Positions 36,047-46,850 are shown, counted from the first letter of the stretch. The stretch: 64,000 nucleotides of DNA from Heterostelium album PN500 (GCF_000004825.1 NW_008805063.1:1364857-1428856); one strand, 5' to 3'. Notes: generated from the letters alone by a model not told the origin. Numbers and translations are program-made.

Positions 36047-36977
36047 AATCAATCGATCGAAATATAATAAATAATAATAAAAAAAAACACATAAATTAAA
36101 AATATCGGTTGTTGAATAATTTATTCACATCTTTCTTCACTTTATTTTATTAATTGAACTAATTCTAGAATAGTGTAGAATGGTACTCAAACATCAAATA
36201 TGATGATATAGAAAGAAAAGTAGTCTGAGATAACTTTGGACAGCCAAAGTTCATGTAAGAGATCATTCAACGAGCCAGACGCAATCATCATCGACAACGA
36301 ATGAATAACCTTCAACTAGTGAAAAACAACTATAAAATTGAGAAAGTTAAAAAATCAACTGGTAAGTAACAATCATCTTTTTAATTTTAATCATGAAGAC
36401 TGACATAAAAATTCTGAAATAGGTGTAGGTTTAATATTGATGAAGCATTGCTCTGATAGGGTAAGTTTTCTGCAAAGATAATGGGATAAAGTCCAAGTGA
36501 AAGTCAAACAAATAAATTGTCTCAACTATAAGTTTCATCTTTGAATACATTTCTTTCTAAATAACTCTCTAATTTTTAATTATAATTTATGTTTTCAGAA
36601 TTACTCTTAACGATCCGAAATAAACAGATCATTTGCCTATGATTCATAACTTTGAAATGATTATGTCATAAAGAGATGTTATTTATTACATCCCATTGAT
36701 GAACTATATTAATATTTGTTGTTCAAGAATATTCATAAATTAAAAGGATCTTTTTATTGATGTTTGCACAATTTCAGTTTTTTTTTCACCAAAATTTAAT
36801 TAATTTAGGTGGGTTATAATTTTGACTGATTTTTTTGAATTAATTTCAACCTACAAAAAGATTTATTAAAAAAAAAAGATCATTAGTTTTTCATCTTTAA
36901 ATTCATTCACAGATATTAGTAATTTATATATATTATATATTAAATAGTCAACAGTACTTTGTAACAATAAAATAATA
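36047..36977. other. Intergenic region with an exon-like relic
   Basis: At about 36265-36465 a plus-strand piece reads RNHHRQRMNNLQLVKNN to KVKKSTG, followed by GTAAGT, an acceptor TGAAATAG and a second piece VGLILMKHCSDR ending at GTAAG. This looks like two consecutive exons, but no start or further exons are found. The rest is AT-rich. Confidence 0.4.
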
Positions 36978-38374
36978 ATGGATTCAATTGAAACAAATGT
37001 TGTTAATAGAGAGATTGAGTTGCATCAGCAGCTGAAACATCTAGATTGCATAGGTTTCGATATGGATATGACAATTGTAAGATATAAGAATCTACCATTT
37101 TCACAACTTGTGTATTCATGTCTGTTGGATCATCTCGGACCTATATTCCCACATTTAAATAAAGTAAGTGTTGTTTGATTATCAATCATAAAAATTATGA
37201 TTTGTAAGTACTTACGAATTTCGTTTCCCAATAGACAAAATTCGATATCGATCAAGTACATCGTGGTGTGATTGTCGATACTGTAACTGGTTATATGTTG
37301 AAATTGGACAGTCAGAAGCATGTGTTGAAAGCGTTCCTCGGTGACTTGCAAATTAGCAAGGAGAAAATCAATGATATCTACCACGCCGATGTCATCCCCG
37401 AGAATCGTCCGTTGGCTCAATTCAGTGGTTCAAACAACGGTCGTTTCTTTGTTTTGAACTCATTCTTTGAGTTGCCACTGACTCCACTCTGGATCGGACA
37501 TATCAACCATTTGGTAGCAGAGTCGGGTGTTCCCGATGGAACCGGCTACGACCACGGCGAACTCATGCGCTTCCTCAAGGAAGCGGTTGTCTCTTTCAAT
37601 CACAGTTTCGGAGATTTCTACAACTCCCGCTATTTCCGTGAGATTCGTGAGGATCCCGGTAAGTTTGTGCACCGCGCCACCGACGCGTGTATCGCGTGGC
37701 TAAAGGATCTGAAGAGCAGAGGTTGTCGCGTCTGTCTCATCACCAACTCCAAGTCAGAGTACACTCATCTCCTAATGACCTATGCATATGGACCGGATTT
37801 CCAGTCGATCTTTGACATTATCATTGCCGACGCAAAGAAACCAGAGTTCTTTAGAAAGCCAGCGAAATTCTACGACCTTGGTGGAAATTACTTCCCCAAG
37901 GAGTTGACCGAAGAGATGTTGGTGGACGCCGTCGAGTTTAACACACCGACTGTCTATCACAATGGAAGTGTGCAGACGCTGATCGAAGCGGTTCGTCGTC
38001 ACTCCAACAAAGAGAATATCTCGTTCTGCTATGTCGGTGATCATTTAATTGGCGACGTCAGTGCCCCGAAGCAACATTGCAAGTGGATGACCATTGCCAT
38101 CGTCGAGGAGATCGAAGACGAAGAGGAAATCGTTGTACTCCAGAAAAAGACAGCCGGTTTCGAATCAAAGGGAATCGGTAAGAACTATGAGTGGGGATCA
38201 TTCTTTTGTTTCAACGATCACAACGCCGGAATCTCTAGTGAAACATTCTGGTCCTACGTAATTCGTCACAATGCCGACATTGCACTCTCTTCTGTCGAAA
38301 CCCTTGCAAAATATTTCAACGATGATAAATTTGATAAACAATCACTTAAACCTTGTTCAATAGTATATAATTAA
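36978..38374 (+). CDS. HAD-family 5'-nucleotidase domain-containing protein (NT5DC1-like), two exons
   Basis: The N-terminal part carries HAD motif I, GFDMDMTIVRY, with the two expected aspartates. An intron at 37164-37234 splits it from TKFDIDQVHRGVIVDT. Later segments match the IMP-specific 5'-nucleotidase/NT5DC group: YHADVIPENRPLAQF, CLITNSKSEY (motif II region) and FCYVGDHLIGDV (motif IV with GD). The length is about 441 residues, fitting the NT5DC1 size. The likely activity is hydrolysis of a purine nucleotide, but substrate specificity cannot be read from sequence. The second exon is GC-rich with well-used codons. Confidence 0.88.
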
Positions 38375-38544
38375 ATAATTGCAATTTAAATAAACAGTCA
38401 TTCATATGCACATTCTCTTTATGTGAAAAAATAAAATAAAATAAAAAACCAAATTTGGTCAAGCAATTATGATCACAATCAAAATTCATTTTCAGTGATC
38501 AAACATTTATCTTTTTTTTTTTTTTTTGTAAATATTATTATCAA

Positions 38545-39279
38545 ATGTTATCATCAATTTCAAAAAATATATATAGATATAGTAGTAGTAGTAGTAGAAC
38601 AGTTAATAGTTCTACATTGATTAGAAATAATCATGTTTTTAAAAATAGTTTAGTTAGTCAGTCGATTTCAATGAATGTTGTTGGTGGTGCTGTTGTTGGA
38701 AGATGTAATTACTCAAAGAAGAATAATGATCTTGAAAATGTCAATCAGATGCAAGAAGAATTGAAAAAGATGACACAAGGAATGTCGGTAGAGGAAATCA
38801 ATGCAGAGATCAAGAAGAAAGAAGAACAATTGAGACAACAGAAGAATAACAATTCACAAGATAAATCATCATCAACAACCGATAGTGATGCTACTGATGA
38901 TGCATCATCGAAAGAAGCAGCCAGCGATAGTAAACTTAGAAAGGAGATATTGGTCATTGGTTTGTGTGCAGTGTTGGCAGGTGTTGTATTCGTAAGAGAC
39001 TACAAGAGACAATCTGCAGCGACACACGATTTCAATATCGCTTGGGACAACCTAAAGACACTAGTCGACAAACGTGATAACCTCTTAAAGTCAAAGGAGA
39101 CACTCATCGCCAACATCACAGATGCCGTCACCCGTCAAAATCCATCGGCAACACCAGAACAAGTCAAACAACAAATCGAATTCATTTTGAACAACATATT
39201 AGTAGAGAACAAAGAGATTACAGAAGTATCGCTACCATCAAGTTCCGATCAACAAAAGAGTAAATATGGAAGAATTTAA
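38545..39279 (+). CDS. Probable mitochondrial protein with one membrane segment, single exon
   Basis: This is a 244-residue intronless frame. The N-terminus (MLSSISKNIYRYSSSSSRTV) is Arg/Ser-rich without acids, a typical mitochondrial presequence. A charged, coiled-coil-like stretch follows (VEEINAEIKKKEEQLRQQK), then a Ser/Asp linker. One hydrophobic segment, ILVIGLCAVLAGVVFV, at about residue 135-150 is followed by a soluble C-terminal part ending DQQKSKYGRI. No family is recognised. It converges with the decayed B-box gene, with a TAGA microsatellite between them. Confidence 0.72.
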   Translation: MLSSISKNIYRYSSSSSRTVNSSTLIRNNHVFKNSLVSQSISMNVVGGAVVGRCNYSKKNNDLENVNQMQEELKKMTQGMSVEEINAEIKKKEEQLRQQKNNNSQDKSSSTTDSDATDDASSKEAASDSKLRKEILVIGLCAVLAGVVFVRDYKRQSAATHDFNIAWDNLKTLVDKRDNLLKSKETLIANITDAVTRQNPSATPEQVKQQIEFILNNILVENKEITEVSLPSSSDQQKSKYGRI

Positions 39280-39313
39280 GAATAAAAACAACAAAAACAA
39301 CATTTATTATACA

Positions 39314-39335
39314 TAGATAGATAGATAGATATATA
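39314..39335. repeat. TAGA tetranucleotide microsatellite
   Basis: About four TAGA units followed by TATATATA lie between two convergent genes. Similar tracts occur at 41734-41757 and 46799-46829, also between convergent genes. Confidence 0.8.
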
Positions 39336-39351
39336 TATTTTATTGTTATTA

Positions 39352-40321
39352 CTATTTGTTAATTGAAAAAGAAAAAGATCCACCACACCATCTTCTACGA
39401 TATTTATCATCGAGATCGAATGGTTGAGATCGTTTCGATTCAATGCAGTAGATAAAGTCACCATGATCTACACCACCCAATGAGTCACTTTCGATTGCGC
39501 GTTGAACTGAATGAATCTATTGTCGGAAGTATATATATAGAAATTACCTATGTCATCGTGACAAGCTGACCACGGTAGAATTTCTGTCAGTTCAAATCCT
39601 TCATCGTGATCGGCTGTGTTTGTAGGACTTGTTAGATTGATTTCAATCACTCGATTACTATTGAATGAAATCTAATAGAGAATAGATATGATCTAAACCA
39701 TCGTAGCTAGCTGATATATAGAGATCTGTATCAATACCCTCCATCACACCGATATGGCTAATCGATTTTGTCTTTATTGAGAATTTGCACCATTTGTTTG
39801 GATGGTATAGCCCACCGAATAGATAGATGTATTTACCAACGGTAATCATCGATTGGTAGGTATCATTGAATCGATAGCTATCAATGTTATTCAACTCTTT
39901 GGTTGTAAAGAGTTTGCTTACATTGATCAAAGTTACACCTTGAGTATGTGTCGATACAGTATATGATTTCCTATCATCATTGAGTTAGATGTTTTGGTAT
40001 TTTCATTAAAGTAATCGATTGTTTTATAATCGATTGTAATTGATCGAATTTGGTTTTACCATTGTTATTTTATATTCATATTTGATTGTTTCTGTTGTTT
40101 CTGTTGTATCGTTATTGTCGAACAATGTTTGATAATTGTTTTTTATAAAATGTACTAATGATTTTTTTATATCCCATATATGTTCATAGAATCCCTTATG
40201 ATCAATAACATAATTATGATTAATTAAGCATCTTATACAAAACAAACTAGTGAATGTGATCACATTTATAACAAATAAATTCTAGTTGTCTTTGATGTGG
40301 TTGGTATTTAAATAATGTCAT
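39352..40321 (-). pseudogene. Decayed B-box and kelch-like gene of a dictyostelid family
   Basis: From ATG at 40321 the frame reads KYQPHQRQLEFICYKCDHI and then, in another frame, LFCIRCLINHNYVIDHKGF, together a B-box (C..C, C..C, H..H). Kelch-like sequence follows: TYQSMITVGKYIYLFGGLY, SNRVIEINLTSP, NFYIYTSDNRFIQFN, and SLGGVDHGDFIYCIESKRS, ending at TAG 39352-39354. The pieces lie in different frames, with about five one- or two-base breaks and no introns that could explain them. Order and spacing are as in an intact member. Decay is the likely reading, although clustered sequence errors cannot be excluded. Confidence 0.6.
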
Positions 40322-40895
40322 TTTATTTTTTTAACTTTATAAAATTACATAATTCTACATCTAGTATTAAGTATAGTAAAGAAGAAGTATTATATTATCG
40401 TTTAAACTGTCGATTTTCTTCTGGAACTGAATATTTTGTTTTTGGAGAGAGTTGACTCGATCATTTATGTCTTTCGATCGGAGTGCACCTAGCTAAAGAG
40501 TGATACAGATCCAGGTGTCTACTGAAAAAAATCTAATATAATAAATAATATTAATAACGCATTCAGTGCTATTCTATTAAATAATAATAATATTATATAT
40601 TCAAAATACATGTTATAAAACATAAATAAGTATACTTAATTATTTTAGTTTACGTCATATTCCAAAGACTACTAATTTATTTGATATATTCTGGAAGATA
40701 TAAATGATTGAGTCAACTCTCTCCAAATCGACAGTTTATAATAGCAATAACAGACAAGATAAATTTAGCAAATAAAAAAGAGAAACATGAATATTCAAAG
40801 AAAGATTTAAATAATAATACTAGATGTAGTAAAAAAAAATTTTTTTAAAAAAATTTTTAGTTTGTAAACTTTTTTTTTTTTTTTGTTAGTGATTC
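40322..40895. other. Divergent intergenic region filled by a MITE-like element
   Basis: The gap between the decayed B-box gene and the G-patch gene is almost entirely the inverted-repeat element at 40355-40829. A long T-run precedes the next start codon. Confidence 0.6.
40355..40829. mobile_element. MITE/foldback-like DNA element with 15-bp perfect terminal inverted repeats
   Basis: The 475-bp element begins CTACATCTAGTATTA and ends with its exact complement. Inside lie two more paired blocks in the right order: AAACTGTCGATTT (40404-40416) and GGAGAGAGTTGACTC..TCATTTAT (40444-40470) match the complement of 40696-40737, where the two blocks are directly adjacent. About 27 bp therefore separates them only in the left arm. 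If the outer C/G pair is ignored, TA flanks both ends, as in Tc1/mariner target duplications. It has no coding capacity. Confidence 0.72.
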
Positions 40896-41149
40896 ATGAA
40901 TAATCATATAAAGAATAGATTTATATTTAGTGGATATGACGATCAATCGAGTGATTATAATGATTTAAACAATGAGCAATCTTGTAGTAATAGTAATCAC
41001 CAAGAACTAATAGAATCAGGTAGATTAGCAAGTGACTTCTATCGGGAACAAATTGCAAAGCGTCAGAGCAATGATCTTCTATTCAACCCAACTCTTAAAA
41101 GAATAGAAATGTATGAAGCTAAATTACAAAATCAAACTAGAACAACAAC

Positions 41150-41191
<42 letters not shown>

Positions 41192-41699
41192 TACTACTAC
41201 AATAGAAATAAATAATAGTGATAGTAATGTTAAAGATATCAAAGATATTATGATACACTTTTATCATTGTGAAAGTTGTAATATCGATGTATCTATCGAT
41301 TTAAAGCAAGAGCATATCACATCAACAGTTCATTTATTAGCTAGCAACGTTATTGGCACACCAAAGAATCATTTTCATATCTCTCAGCGAAATAGAGGTT
41401 ACAAGTTGTTGACAGAGAAGTATGGTTGGGATGAAGAACAAGGTGGTCTAGGAAAAGATAATCAAGGAAGACTATATCCTCTATCGACATCGTTGAAGCA
41501 TGACAAGAGTGGTATAGGTAATCCCACCAGCAAGTTAAAAGTAACTCATACTGCACATGACATTTCAATGTCAAAGCAAAGTTCTAAAACAAGAGCAGGC
41601 CGCAGTGGTGGAAGAAGAACAAAGAAATCAAAGAAATTAAAACAACAACAGCAACAACAAGAAAAATCAAAGAAAATACAATCATTTAATCAATTATAA
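40896..41699 (+). CDS. G-patch protein resembling GPANK1, single exon
   Basis: The frame of 267 residues starts MNNHIKNRFIFSGYDDQ. An Ala run encoded by GCA repeats (about residues 88-99) precedes a small zinc-finger-like motif, YHCESCNIDVS..H..STVH. The G-patch follows: RGYKLLTEKYGWDEEQGGLG with KDNQGRLYP and KSGIG. The basic tail has a Gly/Arg cluster and a Gln run. G-patch proteins bind RNA or stimulate DEAH helicases. The order FxGYD, zinc motif and G-patch matches GPANK1 without clear ankyrin repeats. Nuclear location is inferred. Confidence 0.8.
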
Positions 41700-41733
41700 A
41701 ATGAGTAATAATGTAATAATGTATGTAAAGTAA

Positions 41734-41757
41734 AATAGATAGATAGATAGATAGATT
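41734..41757. repeat. TAGA tetranucleotide microsatellite
   Basis: Five TAGA units lie between the convergent ends of the G-patch and NmrA-like genes. Confidence 0.8.
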
Positions 41758-41792
41758 GTACATTTTATTAAGAATTTTGCTAACATGTTAGT

Positions 41793-42731
41793 TTAATAGT
41801 TATTCTTTTCTTTGAAATCTTGGAAACTTTCACCTTGCCATTTGGTAGCTTGAAGGAATTGCTCCCAGGTTCTTTGGTTGGCACTGTGAAGTTTGGGTGG
41901 ATTCTTCTTGAGTACCGATGGATTCTTGACGGAATCTACCCAGTGTTGATAGAGTACAGTACCAACATATTGGTATTGTGGACTTGCGTTGAAACCGCTG
42001 GCTTCCAAGTACTGCTCGAGTGTCTGGACACGATAGGTTGCTTTGTGACCTGTGACACGCTGGAATGTCTCTGCAATCTGTGGACCGGTAAGTGATTCCG
42101 TTGCCACTGTCAGCGCGACACGATTGTAGACCGCTGGATTCTCGAGGAACTCTACAAACACCTGGCCTGTAGCGGTGTATGGATCGACGTAGGGAGTTGC
42201 GATGTCCGCCTCGATTGGCGAAGCAAATACGAACGATCCATCCTCTTGTTTCTTTGGTGGTGTAAACTCAATCAAATTGGAATAGAAAAACTGTAGATAC
42301 ATTGTGGAAACGTATTTAAGTGGGAGATCTTCAATGTACTTTTGAATGGCAGTCTTTCCGTTCTCGTCGACTGGCGCGTCGGTCATTGAGACGATGGCAT
42401 GTTGGACGTTTGCTTCTTGTGCGGCATCGGCTTGTGTTTTCAAGGCAGCAAATTCGACATCTCTGAAATTTGGGACCACTGGTGGGATTGCTGGACGAAC
42501 AACAAATGCTGCGTACGCACCACTGAATGCACTGACCAAACTGTTTTTATCCTTAAGGTCGGCCTGTACAACTTCGACACCGCTCTCGACCAGCTTCAAA
42601 GCCTGAGGAGTATCCAAAGTTCTGCTGGTAAGAGCTCTAATTGAATAGCCACCATTATTTCTCAAACTATTAATAATACTCTGACCTTGCTTACTGAAAG
42701 CTTGTGATACAACAACTAATTTCTTTGACAT
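41793..42731 (-). CDS. NmrA-like NAD(P)-binding family protein, single exon
   Basis: This is a 312-residue intronless protein starting MSKKLVVVSQAFSKQGQSI. Beta-alpha-beta Rossmann organisation is clear: IRALTSRTLDTPQAL, VEVVQADLKDKNSLVSAF, GAYAAFVV, HAIVSMTDAPV. NmrA/HSCARG proteins bind NAD(P) without strong dehydrogenase activity and often act as redox sensors. The usual glycine-rich loop (G..G..G) is degenerate here, with only the last glycine kept in SQAFSKQGQ, so nucleotide binding may be weakened or altered. GC-rich codons suggest good expression. Confidence 0.85.
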   Translation of the reverse strand: MSKKLVVVSQAFSKQGQSIINSLRNNGGYSIRALTSRTLDTPQALKLVESGVEVVQADLKDKNSLVSAFSGAYAAFVVRPAIPPVVPNFRDVEFAALKTQADAAQEANVQHAIVSMTDAPVDENGKTAIQKYIEDLPLKYVSTMYLQFFYSNLIEFTPPKKQEDGSFVFASPIEADIATPYVDPYTATGQVFVEFLENPAVYNRVALTVATESLTGPQIAETFQRVTGHKATYRVQTLEQYLEASGFNASPQYQYVGTVLYQHWVDSVKNPSVLKKNPPKLHSANQRTWEQFLQATKWQGESFQDFKEKNNY

Positions 42732-42959
42732 AATAATGCTATAAAATATTTTATTTTTTTAAAAAAATAATCTAATATTAAATAATTAATTTTTGTTTTC
42801 TTTTTTTAATTTTTGATTTGTTTAAACCAAACTACAAAACACTTTTTATAGTTTGTCCAAAATTGTGACTCACTGAAGGGCAAACAGCAAAAAATCAAAC
42901 ATTTTTTTGAAATATCTATTTTTATTTTTTTCAATCTAAAAATAAATCAACATAAAGTT
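42732..42959. other. AT-rich upstream region of the NmrA-like gene
   Basis: It contains A/T runs only. It should carry the promoter of the minus-strand NmrA-like gene. Confidence 0.4.
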
Positions 42960-43325
42960 TATGTCATTTTTAATGACTCATTTGATCTTTTAATCTAAGG
43001 AATATTAATTGATGTAAGGTTATTTTACACAGTTATATGAATGTAGATACATTCTAATATTGTTCCTTTAGTAAAAGTAAACATCAACATTAGATAGATA
43101 GTTTTTAGCAAAATTTCCAATTTTACCCCGATAATTTAATTAATTTTTTTACCTAATTTATGACCAACAATGGTTACCACCAATGGTCAATATTATACCG
43201 ATGGCAATGAACAATCATTGAATTGAATAATGTTCATATACCAACTGATGTTCGTCTTTCTTTAACGGAGAATAAAATACTTGTGATTATATGTTTGTGA
43301 AAAAGAGGTAAAGTAATGAATTTAA
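42960..43325 (+). pseudogene. Decayed copy of the promoter and first exon of the adjacent beta-mannosidase gene
   Basis: Sequence from about 43168 to 43310 matches beta-mannosidase exon 1 and its donor (44105-44252) closely, for example ATTATACCGATGGCAATGAA and TCATATACCAACTGATGTTC. Upstream, TACCCCGATAATTTAAT (about 43123) and ACTCATTTGATCTTTT (about 42978) match the beta-mannosidase promoter at about 43870-43925. The copy has small indels, and its frame meets a stop after about 17 codons. It is a tandem partial duplication of a host gene, about 930 bp upstream of the original. Confidence 0.8.
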
Positions 43326-43756
43326 TATAGAAATCGGTACTCAAATACCAGCTTCAATAGAAGAGAACCAGCTACTAAAAGTGAGTCCATCATCAATCCT
43401 TTGTATTTCGATCAGTATCCAATGTTCTACACTCCAAGTGAGCTAAATTCCGAGGCTGAACTGGACAATTTCAATGGAAGCATCTCTGGATTCTATTGTA
43501 CTGAGATAACAATTGCTATGGATCCAAACACTACCCCCCTTTTGTTTGAGCACCCTGAGAGCTTTTTCATACATTTCTTTGACATCTATGGATTACCTAT
43601 TGATAACACACCGGTTCCAACACCTGATACTTCAGTTGAGACACCAACAAAACAAGATACTGATGTGGAGATCAAACATTCAAAAGTGATACAAACAAGT
43701 CCATATTTATTTAGAATCAAGATTGATAACCAACTAAAAAAAATCCCAAAAAATTA
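43326..43756 (+). CDS. Orphan exon-like frame downstream of the decayed beta-mannosidase exon
   Basis: After an AATATAG that could be a splice acceptor, an open frame reads YSNTSFNRREPATKSESI, INPLYFDQYPMFYTPSELN and TPLLFEHPESFFIHFFDIY, ending KIDNQLKKIPKN with TAA at 43754-43756. It has no Met near the start. It sits exactly where exon 2 of the copied gene would be, yet does not resemble beta-mannosidase. It may be the last exon of a chimeric gene using the copied promoter and exon, or an unrelated relic. The product is unknown. Confidence 0.4.
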
Positions 43757-44041
43757 ATAATAACTAAATCTAATTTTTATAATAAACTTTATCTAATTTA
43801 ATTAATATTGTTTTCTTTCTTTTTTTTTATAAACCAAAAACAAAATAATTCTTTTAAAGGTTGTTTTACTGACTCATTCGATCTTTTTTTATCCAGAGAG
43901 TTTTTAGCACTACCCCGATAATTTAATATTAATTTTTAAATGATATGATGATCATCAAAGGTTTTATTTTATTTAATTTTTTTTTCATTAAAATCATTGT
44001 TACCTTTGTATTTATACAACTTTAATGTTGAATAAAGTAGT

Positions 44042-46717
44042 ATGAAGATAATTGAATTTGATAAATTAGAGTGGAAATTAACACAACTAAATAGAAGAAA
44101 TCTTGTTGTCAATGGCAATGGTCAAGATTATACCGATGGCAATGAACAACTCATTGAATTGAATAATGTTCATATACCAACTGATGTTCATCTTTCTTTG
44201 ATGAATAATAAAGTCATACCTGATTTATATGTTGGTGAAAAAGAGGTAAAGTAATATACAAATAAAAAAGAACAATCATATATTCATTCAAATAAATTTA
44301 TTGGAATATAGTTAGAATATAGATGGATTTCATTATCTGATTGGCAATTCTCAACAACATTTCAGTTGGACCAACATACTATAGATCAAGCTCTACAAAT
44401 TGATTTGGTTTGTGAATCAATAGATACCATTGCAACCATCATTATAAACGAGCGTGTAGTTGCCAATGTTGAAAACCAATTCAGACTTTATCGATTCAAT
44501 GTTAGCTCTTTTCTAAAGGTTGGAACCAATCGCATTGAGATCAATATTTACTCACCGGCTGTCTATTGTAAGAAGAAAGCAGCCGAATGTTCCTATGAAA
44601 TTCCACTCTGGGAATATCCTAATGGTATTCATCACCGAAATTTCATTCGCAAGAATGGTTGTCATTTCGGTTGGGATTGGGGTCCTTGCTTCTGTCCTAT
44701 GGGTATCGAGAAACCAATCAGACTGGAGGTAATGGCCAAGGAAATAACCATAAGAAATCTATTGGTCGAACAGAAACATCTGGAAAACAATCGAGTGGAA
44801 CTTGAGCTGACTATTGATATTTTTGCGCCGACTGCCATCACTACACCGTCGGTCTGGTCAATTGAAGTTGTCGAATACTCGAATGAAAACAACAGTCCAA
44901 TCCAAAAAATCGATCAACCAACCGTTGCATTTGTCACTGATTCCACTGCCTATGGTCATTCAAAGCTACATGCCAATAAAATACTCTTTAATCCTAAACT
45001 TTGGTACCCTGCTGGTTATGGTAAACAATTCCTATACGAATTGTTGGTATATAGAGATTCAGAGGTGTTGGCAAAGCGTAGAATCGGTATTAGAAATATG
45101 AAGATTGATACCTCCGATGGACAATTGACTATTGTTGTAAATGGACAAAGAATATTTGCTCGTGGTGCCGATTGGATTCCTGCGGATACCTTCTTGACGC
45201 GAATCAGTGAAAAAAGATTGCGTGCACTCTTGACTAGTACGGCGGCTGCCAATATGAATTGTCTACGTGTATGGGGTGGAGGTATTTACGAATCCGCTAG
45301 CTTCTACAATCTATGTGATGAACTTGGTATTCTCATTTGGCAAGACTTTATGTTTGCATGTGCACTCTATCCTTCGAACAAAGAGTTCCTCGACAATGTA
45401 AAGCATGAAGTCGAAGATCAAATCCATAGAATCGGACATCATCCATCGATTGCACTCTGGTGTGGAAACAATGAAAACGAACAGGCATTGGCAGTTTGGA
45501 AACCATCAAAGGATAATCCACCTCGCTATATCATCGACTATAGCAAGCTGTATATTGAGACTATCATGCCTTCTCTTCAACGAATGAAACCCTCTGCCTT
45601 CTTCCTACCGAGTTCTCCTACGAACGGAGTGAATCAATGGGGTGACCCCAATGAAGATGGACGTGGTGATCAACATTGTTGGTTGGTTTGGCATAGTAAT
45701 AAACCATTCACTGAGTATCTCAAAGTTAAGAGTAGATTCCTCTCTGAATTTGGATTCCAATCGCTACCAAGAGAAGCTGCACTTAGACAGGTCGTTGGAG
45801 AGGATCAACTCAATATTACTTCACCAGAGATGGAAGGTAGACAGAGATCACCAACACCAGGTAACAATGGTTTGCTTCAACACACTGCACTTCACTTTAG
45901 AGTTCCCAATTCATTTAAGAATCTTTGCTATACTACTCAAGTACTACAAGCAATCTCCATAAAGACTGGATGTGAACACTGGAGAAGACTGTCACCTTAT
46001 TGTATGGGTACTCTCTATTGGCAATTGAACGATATTTGGGTTGGACCATCTTGGTCATCGATTGAATTCGACGGTACATGGAAAGCACTCCACTATTTCG
46101 CAACTAGATTCTACAACCCACTTTTACTTTCAATGTTTGTAAATGAACAATCGGAAGTAGAAGCTTGGATAACCAACGACAGTAACATTAGTTATGAATG
46201 TAATTTACATTTGGAAATGTGGAATGTTGCAAACGCACAGAAAACATATGAATCAGTGGAACAAGTTAAATCGACAGAATTTACAAATGGAAAAGTAAAC
46301 ACAGTTAAAGTAAGTGATTTATTTAATAACTGTTGTAAACCGGATGCATATGGAAGACAAAATCAATTCCTCTATGCATATATGGAAAAGGATGGAAAGA
46401 AACTGGCGGACAACACCTATTTCTTTGGACCATATAAATATTTGAATCTAAAGCCATCGGGAGTAACCATTAAGAGTATCCAAACCATAGAGCAATCAAG
46501 AGTATCAACTATTGAAATCGAAACCAAGGAAATTGCTTTGTTTGTTTGGGTAGAAGCATCGGTAGCCGGTAGATTCTCTGACAACGGATTCCTCCTATTC
46601 AAATCGGAATCTAAATCCATTGAATTCTATCCGGATTACACCAATAATAATGATTTAAATCAAAACGACAAACCATTAGAATTTAAGGTTTACTCCCTTT
46701 ATGAATCTTATAATTAA
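44042..46717 (+). CDS. Beta-mannosidase (GH2 family), two exons
   Basis: The enzyme hydrolyses terminal beta-linked mannose from oligosaccharides. Exon 1 (44042-44245) and exon 2 (44312-46717) join in phase across a 66-nt intron, giving about 869 residues. The GH2 layout is complete: jelly-roll domain (EYRWISLSDWQFSTTF), Ig-like domain, then the TIM barrel with RGADWIPADTFL, LRVWGGGIYES and WQDFMFACALYP. The acid/base Glu lies in WCGNNENEQA and the nucleophile Glu in FLSEFGFQSLP. There is no obvious signal peptide (MKIIEFDKLEWKL), unlike lysosomal homologues, so the protein may be cytosolic or use another route. A decayed copy of its 5' end lies upstream. Confidence 0.93.
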
Positions 46718-46798
46718 ATAAAATTTTGATAAACAAACGGTTGTGTTGAGTTGGTTTGGTTTGGTTGGTACCATTTATTTTTAAAACCATGGTACTAT

Positions 46799-46829
46799 TC
46801 TATTATCTCTATCTATCTATCTATCTATT
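46799..46829. repeat. ATCT (TAGA complement) microsatellite
   Basis: About six ATCT units lie between the convergent ends of the beta-mannosidase gene and the next gene. Confidence 0.8.
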
Positions 46830-46850
46830 TCTATCTGAAAATTTTAATAA

